In this document: piece after piece, positions 1 through 5,036 of the stretch
How the letters are laid out: each line of letters begins with the position of its first letter
Position numbering within the stretch: the stretch's first letter is position 1
From: Lachnospiraceae bacterium
GTDB taxonomy: Bacteria > Bacillota_A > Clostridia > Lachnospirales > Lachnospiraceae
Assembly (NCBI GenBank): GCA_017652545.1
Contig: JAGCAV010000368.1
Coordinates: forward strand, 1 to 5,036
Length of the DNA stretch: 5,036 nucleotides
Direction of reading: 5' to 3'
Notes under the pieces: model-generated
Told to the model about the DNA's origin: nothing
The model's database searches: none
Seen by the model: only the letters and a program-made list of their open reading frames with translations
Made by a program: the position numbers and the translations under genes

Positions 1-19
1 AGTACTGAGGTTTAAAAAA

Positions 20-1705
20 TCACGTTTTGTCTGAATAAACATGTTGTTCCAGACGTTTTTCAAATTCACGGACAGGAAGGGGTTTATCATAATAGAAACC
101 CTGAGCGATGTCACAACTGTTTTTCCGGAGAATATCCACCTGATCACTGGTCTCCACGCCTTCTGCTACACAGGTCAGGCCGATTTCCTTCGCCATGTTT
201 ACCACATGATGGAACATGATGTTCTGCTTGTTCTGAGTTGCCTGCTCGTTCAGCGGAAGGAAATTTTTATCCACTTTCAGGATATTCCATGGGATTTCCT
301 TGATTAGGTTCAGGGAACTGTATCCAATACCAAAATCGTCGACTGAGGTGTAAATACCTGCCTCCTGAAGACCGGTTACAATGCGCTTCAGGTCTTTGAA
401 CTCCACATCGGTTGTGGTTTCGGTCAGTTCGAACTCGATGAAGTGGTGCGGTACCCTATGTCTGTCCACAATAGACAGGATTCGATCCAGCAGATCCAGG
501 TCAATCAGATGCCTGCGGGACAGATTGATGGAGATACGAACCGCAGGCTTTCCTTCGTCCAGCCACCGGCGAATATCTCTGCATACATGATCGAGCACAT
601 AGAAGTCCAGCTTGCAGATGTCCATGGACTGCTCCAGTACCGGAATAAAATCCATCGGCATGACCAGTTTACCGTTATGATACCAACGGCTTAAGGCTTC
701 CGCGCCAACGATGGTATTTGTACTGACGCTGATCTTTGGCTGATAGAACACAAGGATTTCTTCATTTTGAAGGGCCACGGGGAAAACCTGCTTGATCCGC
801 ATGGCATGTTCTTTCTGCTCTATCATCTTCTCATTGGAAAAAATGATATCTCCCCGGGCACCACTCTTGGAAACGTTGTAGGCGTTGATGATCCGGTCCA
901 TCAGATCACCAAAGTCATGATAATAGTAATCCTCCGGGATCACCAGCATGCCTGCGTGAGCGGAGATCATAACACGCCCGTCCTCTGCATCTCCGAAGCG
1001 TACCGGTGAACCTTCCAGCAGTCTGGTCACCTGATCCAGATTCTTTTTCCGGAAAAGAAGCACAAAGTTGTCGCCGCCCAGTCTGCTGACGATTCCATCC
1101 TCGCCGGCTGCTTCCTCCAACTGCTGAATATATTTCTTCATAATCTTATTGCTCATATCCCGTCCCAATTGCTGATTGATCAGGGAAAAATGCTTTAGAT
1201 CCATCCGAGCCGCACAGAAGTCACCCAGGCCCTGAGCGTTACCGATTCGTTCCACGGTCTGAGTAAACAGGCGGATATTGCTGAAACCCGCATCATCATA
1301 GAGCGTGGCCTTCTGAATCATCATTTTCATTCGGTTTTTGCTGACAAAGTTCAGCATCATCCGCTGGATGGTATCAATGCGGGAAAGCTCTTCCTCTGTC
1401 CAGGGTGCGTCTCCTTTTGCATGATAAACCGTACACTGGCCTACCAGGACACCGGACAAATCACTGCGGATTGTCAGCGCTTTATCCGTTTCAACGCCGG
1501 TATCGTAGGGGATGTATGTATCGCCTTCTCCTTTGCGTTCCAAAGCGATACTGTTATAAAAAGAAGTAACTCCCTTGGCAACCCGGAGCATTTTGCACAG
1601 CTCCTGTAAATCCGCGTAAACCATTTCCACGCGAATTTGTTCCGTACTTACCATTTCCCGGGTCAGACGTTCTAAATACTCATGATATCGCGCATTCTGA
1701 TCCAT
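20..1705 (-). CDS. GAF-like/GGDEF/EAL protein, predicted c-di-GMP phosphodiesterase
   Basis: Cytoplasmic signalling protein of 561 residues that probably hydrolyses cyclic di-GMP to pGpG. Residues about 15-130 form a weakly recognisable GAF-like sensor region, with no predicted membrane segment. Residues about 135-290 are a GGDEF domain with signature RLGGDNF (208-214). The GGDEF glutamate is Asn213, the second metal-site aspartate region reads DLKHF, and no RxxD inhibitory site precedes the motif, so cyclase activity is unlikely. Residues about 305-555 are an EAL domain with all expected metal and catalytic positions: E336 (EAL), N394 (INLS), E426 (ELTE), D456-D457 (DDFG), K477, E515 (EGVET) and Q535 (QGFYY). 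The spacing between these fits known active EAL enzymes. The degenerate GGDEF may act as a GTP-binding regulatory module, as in other hybrid proteins (inference). The start is supported by GGAAGGG (complement of 1713-1719) seven bases upstream. The stop is TGA. Transcribed alone, divergently from the protease gene. Confidence 0.93.
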   Translation of the reverse strand: MDQNARYHEYLERLTREMVSTEQIRVEMVYADLQELCKMLRVAKGVTSFYNSIALERKGEGDTYIPYDTGVETDKALTIRSDLSGVLVGQCTVYHAKGDAPWTEEELSRIDTIQRMMLNFVSKNRMKMMIQKATLYDDAGFSNIRLFTQTVERIGNAQGLGDFCAARMDLKHFSLINQQLGRDMSNKIMKKYIQQLEEAAGEDGIVSRLGGDNFVLLFRKKNLDQVTRLLEGSPVRFGDAEDGRVMISAHAGMLVIPEDYYYHDFGDLMDRIINAYNVSKSGARGDIIFSNEKMIEQKEHAMRIKQVFPVALQNEEILVFYQPKISVSTNTIVGAEALSRWYHNGKLVMPMDFIPVLEQSMDICKLDFYVLDHVCRDIRRWLDEGKPAVRISINLSRRHLIDLDLLDRILSIVDRHRVPHHFIEFELTETTTDVEFKDLKRIVTGLQEAGIYTSVDDFGIGYSSLNLIKEIPWNILKVDKNFLPLNEQATQNKQNIMFHHVVNMAKEIGLTCVAEGVETSDQVDILRKNSCDIAQGFYYDKPLPVREFEKRLEQHVYSDKT

Positions 1706-1779
1706 GTTTTTTCCCTTCCATCGCTCATTGAATGATTGGATATGGTCTTCAATTTATAGCCGATTAATTACATTTCATT

Positions 1780-1808
1780 ATTCTACCACGCCGAATCATG
1801 TAATGCAA
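1780..1808 (-). promoter_or_regulatory. Sigma-A-type promoter with extended -10 for the EAL gene
   Basis: Read on the minus strand, a weak -35 box TTGCAT (complement of 1803-1808) lies exactly 17 bases from TAGAAT (complement of 1780-1785), which matches TATAAT at five of six positions. TG plus one base precede the -10, giving an extended -10 that can compensate for the poor -35. The predicted transcript start is near 1773, leaving a leader of about 68 bases before the start codon at 1705. Predicted by eye only. Confidence 0.6.
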
Positions 1809-2074
1809 GAGTCTGTCTTTTGGTCGTTTATTGACTTATGGCAAAAGTGACAAAAGCCAACCATAATGCAAATCATTTTTTATATATGAATATACTTTAC
1901 TTGATTGCCCAGGCAGTCCATCATCAATAATCATGGCATCTCCATCATATTCTACCCAGAGCCCGGTATGCAGCATTGTCAATATGGGCCGGTGGTATGT
2001 GGAATCCGCGCATCAGTTTTTGCTTCCTCGCGTATCCCGCCCTTTGAACAGCGCATCCCGGGGAAACCGTTTGG

Positions 2075-2086
2075 TTGCGGTCGCAA
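2075..2086. promoter_or_regulatory. Perfect dyad next to the protease promoter, possible operator
   Basis: TTGCG-GT-CGCAA is a perfect inverted repeat with five-base arms and a two-base centre. It extends by one G-C pair and one G-T wobble to 2073-2088. It ends three bases before the -35 box at 2090, a position suited to a dimeric activator or repressor. No regulator gene is visible in the window, and a 12-base dyad can arise by chance, so this is a weak candidate. Confidence 0.3.
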
Positions 2087-2089
2087 TCG

Positions 2090-2118
2090 TTGACTTGCTT
2101 TCCGGCCTGCTGTACAAT
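2090..2118 (+). promoter_or_regulatory. Strong sigma-A-type promoter for the protease gene
   Basis: TTGACT (2090-2095, five of six to TTGACA) is followed after exactly 17 bases by TACAAT (2113-2118, five of six to TATAAT). The transcript should start near 2125, giving a leader of about 42 bases ending at the ATG at 2167. This placement argues that the upstream in-frame ATG at 1933 is not used, because it lies before the predicted transcript start. Confidence 0.75.
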
Positions 2119-2152
2119 CAATCCGGTCATTGCGGTCTGCAGATGCTGTTAA

Positions 2153-2158
2153 AGGAGG
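2153..2158 (+). promoter_or_regulatory. Ribosome binding site AGGAGG deciding the protease start
   Basis: A consensus Shine-Dalgarno sequence AGGAGG (within AAAGGAGG) sits eight bases before ATG at 2167. The next codon is also ATG (2170), so initiation could occur at either. Both place a lysine-containing n-region directly before a hydrophobic signal-peptide core, whereas starting at 1933 would bury the signal peptide 78 residues inside the protein. Confidence 0.88.
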
Positions 2159-2166
2159 ATGGGACG

Positions 2167-4665
2167 ATGATGAAAAAAGCGATCCTGCTGCTGATGATCA
2201 TGAGCATGCTCCTGACGGTATGCTTTCCTGCAGACCCATTGGATGCGCAGGCTGAAGGGACCCAGAAAGGGGAACTCCCCGCGTCCTTTGATCTGAGGAG
2301 CGTCGATACGGACGGAGACGGCGTCGGCGACCGCTGCTATGTGACCCCGGTCAGGTTTCAGAATCCCTTCGCCACCTGCTGGGTCTTTGCGGGGATATCC
2401 GCCGCGGAAATCAGCCTTTTGGGGTCTGTGTACGCCGATGACCCGGAAGCCTGGAAAACCCTGGACCTGTCTGAAAAGCAGCTGGGCTATTTTTCCCATA
2501 TGCTGCTGAACGATCCGACCAGCCCGCAGAACGGGGAAGGCACGACGGCGGCCGATCCCACGGATATGTTTGAAGTGTACGGCGGGGGATCGACACTGAT
2601 GGCCCTGGAGGCCTTTGCCCAGGGCATCGGCCCCTCCGATGAGCATCCGGACCTGCCCAATATCGGAGAAGCCTTCGAATACCACGGCAAAGAGCGCACT
2701 ACCGTCCTGGATTATATCGACGGCGCTTTCCGCGGCTTTCACTACAGCGATGAAGACGACTGGACCATTCCGGATGAATTCAGGTTTCACCAGGATTATG
2801 TCCTGATGGATACCCACTTGCTTCCTTGCCCCGCTGAACTGCCTGCCCCAGAACAGTATGCTTATAACGAAGCCGGCACGAGGGCCATCAAACAGCAGCT
2901 GCTGGAAAAGCGCGGTGTGATGATCAACATCTTGGCGGATCTCAGCAATCCGTCGTCAACGAATGTGAACGAGGCGAAATACATCAGCGACAAATGGGCG
3001 CATTACACCTGGGACTTTGGCGCATCCAACCACGCGGTGACCATCGTCGGCTGGGACGACAATTATCCCAAAGAAAACTTCCTTGCGGAGCATCAGCCCC
3101 CGGCAGACGGCGCCTGGCTGGCCAAAAACAGCTGGGGCTCGGCGGAAGAGGCCTTTCCCTTCTATTCCAGGGGGAACTGGGGCATTGAAAACGAGCAAAG
3201 CCAGCATACCGGGTATTTCTGGATCTCGTATTATGATCATTCGATCAGTGATCCGGTGTCCCTGGAGCTGAAGGCTGCGACAGCGCCGCAGAGCGTAGAT
3301 CAGCACGATTACTTCCTGCCGATCGAACTGAGCAGCCATGCCTATATCCAGACGGCCTCCATGGCCAATGTGTTCCGGGCAGATCATTCCAAAACGCTCC
3401 GCGCCATTTCCTGCCTGACCGTCTCGGCAAACACCTCCGTGCATTATCAGGTTTATCTTCTCCGGGATGCCTTTGAGACGCCTGAAGACGGGCTGATGGT
3501 GGCGGAAGGCGACATCTCCTTCATCGATGCCGGTTTCCACCGCATCCCAGTCAGCGAGGTTCGTGTGCAGAAGGGCCAGTATTTCTCTGCCGTTGTGACG
3601 CTGACCAATCAGGAGGGGACCCATGACGTCGTCAAGTTCAGCACATACGGACTCGGTGGAGACGTCCAGGCAGCCATTGTGAATGAACGGGAAAGCTATC
3701 TGTATCAGGACGGGCAATGGCAGGATTACAAGGCGGTCCTGGATGCCTGGGCGACAGAGGCCGCGGGTGAGGAAATATCATTCGGTCAGTCCTATGACAA
3801 TTTTCCCATCAAGGTTTTCAGCGACCGGGCGGCAAACGACGTCAGGATGAAACTGAAGCCTGGAAGTGAGCAGCTTTCCCTGCTGGAAGGCTTCGATCAG
3901 GGCCGGTATTCTGTGCAGTTTGTTGTGAACAGTGGCTTCGACATCGGGCGTCCGTCCATTGTATGGCAGCCGCTGCCCGGCTCGGAAGACATCCTGGAGC
4001 TGGCGCCGAAAGATGAAGGCGCAACCCTTGACGTGACCGCGAAAAAGTCCGGGACAGCCATGCTGTCCGTGACGACAGAGGGGATCGGGACCACGGTTTT
4101 CCCGGTCACGGTCAGACAGGGCCGTCTCGATCACGCAATCGTCATTGCGATGGAACCGGCATACACCGGGCAGGCAGTCATCCCCCTGGTCCTGGCGTAC
4201 AGCGACGCCGATACTCAGCTGAAAGAAGGCGAGCATTATCAGGTGGCGTTTGACAACAATATCCTGTGCGGACTTGGCCGGGCTGTGATCACGGGGATCG
4301 GCCCGTGCGCGGATCCCGATGCAGCGCCTGTTGTGGAGTATTTCTCTATTGTTCCCTGCAGCCCGGAAATCCTCTCCCTCTCGGCCCAAAGCGGGGAAAT
4401 CCGTCTGTCCGTGAAGGATCTGTCCGATACGGGCGCGGATGGCTATGAGGCCCATTATCGGCTGAAGGGAACCGATGATTGGACCGCCGCCCCCTTTGAG
4501 GCCGGCCGGACCGATCTGGTGATCGGCAGCCTGGCTGCCGGCGAATATGAAGTGCAGGCGCGCGCTTTTGTGGATAACACCGGCGCTGCCGCCGATGCGC
4601 CGGAGTATTACAAGCGGATCGAATACGGCGAATACGGCGATGTCAGCACCGTCGTTGTTCCGTAA
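2167..4665 (+). CDS. Secreted C1 (papain-family) cysteine peptidase with lectin-like, Ig-like and FN3-like domains
   Basis: An 832-residue exported protein predicted to cleave peptide bonds outside the cell. Residues 1-29 are a signal peptide (two lysines, long hydrophobic core, likely cleavage after AQA at 27-29). C19 is preceded by LTV, a poor lipobox. Residues about 37-350 are a C1 peptidase. The oxyanion glutamine is Q65 and the nucleophile C71 (QNPFATCW), with H289 (SNHAVTIVGWDD) and N321 (AKNSWG), so the catalytic set is complete. An acidic loop DTDGDGVGD (47-55) precedes the active-site strand. Residues about 381-553 match the lectin-like beta-sandwich domain that commonly follows such peptidases. 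Residues about 561-650 look like a bacterial Ig-like fold. Residues about 652-730 resemble the YTGxA...LKEGxHY repeat of clostridial surface proteins. Residues about 731-832 are FN3-like. No LPXTG motif, SLH domain or C-terminal membrane segment is seen. No separate propeptide is evident, since the mature domain begins soon after the signal peptide. Start chosen from AGGAGG and promoter; stop TAA. Substrate unknown. Confidence 0.93.
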   Translation: MMKKAILLLMIMSMLLTVCFPADPLDAQAEGTQKGELPASFDLRSVDTDGDGVGDRCYVTPVRFQNPFATCWVFAGISAAEISLLGSVYADDPEAWKTLDLSEKQLGYFSHMLLNDPTSPQNGEGTTAADPTDMFEVYGGGSTLMALEAFAQGIGPSDEHPDLPNIGEAFEYHGKERTTVLDYIDGAFRGFHYSDEDDWTIPDEFRFHQDYVLMDTHLLPCPAELPAPEQYAYNEAGTRAIKQQLLEKRGVMINILADLSNPSSTNVNEAKYISDKWAHYTWDFGASNHAVTIVGWDDNYPKENFLAEHQPPADGAWLAKNSWGSAEEAFPFYSRGNWGIENEQSQHTGYFWISYYDHSISDPVSLELKAATAPQSVDQHDYFLPIELSSHAYIQTASMANVFRADHSKTLRAISCLTVSANTSVHYQVYLLRDAFETPEDGLMVAEGDISFIDAGFHRIPVSEVRVQKGQYFSAVVTLTNQEGTHDVVKFSTYGLGGDVQAAIVNERESYLYQDGQWQDYKAVLDAWATEAAGEEISFGQSYDNFPIKVFSDRAANDVRMKLKPGSEQLSLLEGFDQGRYSVQFVVNSGFDIGRPSIVWQPLPGSEDILELAPKDEGATLDVTAKKSGTAMLSVTTEGIGTTVFPVTVRQGRLDHAIVIAMEPAYTGQAVIPLVLAYSDADTQLKEGEHYQVAFDNNILCGLGRAVITGIGPCADPDAAPVVEYFSIVPCSPEILSLSAQSGEIRLSVKDLSDTGADGYEAHYRLKGTDDWTAAPFEAGRTDLVIGSLAAGEYEVQARAFVDNTGAAADAPEYYKRIEYGEYGDVSTVVVP

Positions 4666-4695
4666 GGGCAGCCCCTTCCGGGATAAGAAAAACAG

Positions 4696-4742
4696 CGGCT
4701 CTCAGATCGTCCCTGAGTGGAGGACGGTTGGAGAGCCGTTTT
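4696..4742. terminator. Rho-independent terminator, probably bidirectional
   Basis: A 17-base-pair stem (4696-4712 with 4722-4738) has one A-G mismatch and two G-T wobbles around a nine-base loop. The outer eight pairs (CGGCTCTC/GAGAGCCG) and inner five pairs (CGTCC/GGACG) are perfect. TTTT follows on the plus strand, 31 bases after the protease stop codon. On the minus strand the stem is followed by CTGTTTTTCTT, an even better U-tract, so it can also stop the gene converging from the right. A smaller hairpin (4660-4681, AAGGG/CCCTT core) overlaps the protease stop codon and could add to it. Confidence 0.88.
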
Positions 4743-4813
4743 GGTTGGTGGGTGACTCATTTGTCTGTTCTCGATGATCATCCTATACTGGCGATACCAT
4801 TGGCAGGTTCGGC

Positions 4814-4852
4814 CGCGCAGAATTTTGAAGCAGATTGATAAAACTCTGCGTG
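4814..4852. other. Intergenic hairpin without a U-tract
   Basis: CGCGCAGA (4814-4821) pairs with TCTGCGTG (4845-4852), including one G-T wobble. After one A-C mismatch, TTTTG (4823-4827) pairs with TAAAA (4839-4843), leaving an 11-base loop. No T-run follows on either strand, so it is not a standard terminator. It could be a structured 3' end, part of a repeat element, or chance. Confidence 0.4.
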
Positions 4853-4860
4853 CGTGCAAG

Positions 4861-4939
4861 GTAATTAGGAATTCGGAATTGGAGATAGTTCATGATAAAC
4901 ATGATTCCATTCATAATTCCGAATTCATCATTCCGAATT
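4861..4939. repeat. AT-rich inverted and direct repeat built on GAATTCGGAATT
   Basis: GAATTCGGAATT (4869-4880) has its perfect reverse complement at 4915-4926. The arms extend outward to about 17 matches in 20 (4861-4880 with 4915-4934). The 34-base interval contains a smaller hairpin, TCATG (4890-4894) with CATGA (4900-4904). ATTCCGAATT occurs twice, 14 bases apart (4916-4925, 4930-4939). The unit lies between convergent genes and has no coding capacity, which fits a small dispersed palindromic intergenic repeat or MITE-like remnant. I see no clear target-site duplication, so mobility is inference. Confidence 0.6.
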
Positions 4940-4958
4940 GGCACAGTACTGTCAGCCG

Positions 4959-5036
4959 TCAGGCCGCTTCGTCCGTTTCCTGCCGGACATATCGATAAAT
5001 GTATTCTTCTGCCAGCTCATCGATCCGGCCCGTCTC
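4959..5036 (-). CDS. C-terminal end of an unidentified protein (partial)
   Basis: On the minus strand one frame is open from the right edge for 25 codons and ends at TGA (complement of 4959-4961). The tail includes RIDELAEEYIYRYVRQE and ends TDEAA, a charged, probably helical segment that reads like a genuine protein C-terminus. The start lies outside the window. It converges on the protease gene, and the bidirectional terminator at 4696-4742 would serve its transcript, though about 215 bases downstream of its stop. The family cannot be named from 25 residues; chance openness of so short a frame remains possible. Confidence 0.55.
   Translation of the reverse strand, partial: ETGRIDELAEEYIYRYVRQETDEAA

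Larger units (their letters stand above)
1706..2166. other. Divergent intergenic region, 461 bases
   Basis: No gene is supported here. The left part (about 1740-1900) is AT-rich and holds the EAL promoter. It also has CAAAAG twice nine bases apart (1842-1847, 1851-1856) and its reverse complement CTTTTG at 1817-1822. A -10-like TATACT at 1891-1896 lacks a convincing -35. The right part (about 1950-2120) is clearly richer in G+C and ends in the protease promoter. Short open frames cross 1905-2130 on both strands, but none has a good ribosome binding site or a protein I recognise. The frame upstream of the protease start is open back to 1933 without a stop, which seems to be chance, because the promoter and ribosome binding site lie inside it. 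A decayed gene remnant in 1900-2080 cannot be excluded. Confidence 0.6.

Noticed and set aside
41..1609. Several plus-strand open frames of 60-90 codons inside the EAL gene
   Set aside because: Entirely within a gene with clear conserved motifs on the other strand; no family resemblance.
1933..2166. In-frame extension of the protease by 78 residues starting at ATG 1933
   Set aside because: The predicted promoter (2090-2118) and AGGAGG (2153-2158) lie inside it, it would bury the signal peptide, and no ribosome binding site precedes 1933.
2221..2226. Lipoprotein attachment at C19 of the protease
   Set aside because: The preceding residues LTV do not fit a lipobox, which needs Gly, Ala or Ser before the cysteine; AQA at 27-29 is a better ordinary cleavage site.
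2149..4455. Three long minus-strand open frames (2149-2817, 2956-3717, 3778-4455) opposite the protease gene
   Set aside because: They mirror the G+C-rich codon pattern of the well-supported protease, lack recognisable domains, and have no convincing ribosome binding sites; antisense shadows.
4773..4782. Palindrome GATGATCATC
   Set aside because: A ten-base palindrome with no promoter or gene start nearby; expected by chance at this scale.
4608..4859. An 83-codon minus-strand open frame over the terminator
   Set aside because: It crosses the terminator hairpin and the end of the protease gene, and its composition is not protein-like.
4943..4952. Palindrome ACAGTACTGT, partly echoed by AGTACTG at the left edge (1-7)
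   Set aside because: Short and isolated; the shared seven bases at the two ends are most simply chance and do not show an attachment or element boundary.
4774..4998. A 74-codon plus-strand open frame across the right intergenic region
   Set aside because: It runs through the hairpin and AATTC repeat, and its peptide (NSEL, NSEF segments) is what translated repeat DNA yields; no ribosome binding site.

Overview
The window looks like chromosomal DNA of a low-to-mid G+C Gram-positive anaerobe, most likely a gut- or rumen-type Clostridia/Bacillota lineage. The reasons are strong AGGAGG-type ribosome binding sites, sigma-A-like promoters, a GAF-like/GGDEF/EAL signalling protein of the style common in that group, and a secreted papain-family protease followed by lectin-like and Ig-like domains. 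No species assignment is possible from this sequence alone.

Layout: (1) 20-1705, minus strand: a complete 561-residue c-di-GMP protein with a GAF-like N-terminus, a degenerate GGDEF domain (GGDNF) and an EAL domain with every catalytic position intact, so a predicted phosphodiesterase. (2) 1706-2166: a 461-base divergent intergenic region. It carries a promoter firing left into the EAL gene, a strong promoter firing right into the protease gene, and a 12-base perfect dyad just upstream of the second promoter. (3) 2167-4665, plus strand: an 832-residue secreted cysteine peptidase with signal peptide, C1 papain-like domain (Q65, C71, H289, N321), lectin-like domain, Ig-like segments and a C-terminal FN3-like domain, with no recognisable cell-wall anchor. 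(4) 4666-4958: a convergent intergenic region with a strong, apparently bidirectional terminator, a second hairpin, and an AT-rich inverted/direct repeat built on GAATTCGGAATT. (5) 4959-5036, minus strand: the last 25 codons of a gene that continues beyond the right edge.

The two main genes are divergently transcribed from separate promoters. A shared role (c-di-GMP turnover controlling secretion or adhesion of a surface-acting protease) is possible, but the sequence does not show it. The window holds no obvious defence system, mobile-element gene, CRISPR array, tRNA or rRNA. The most interesting points are the acidic calcium-type loop next to the protease active site, the anchorless multidomain architecture, and the repeat element near the right end.
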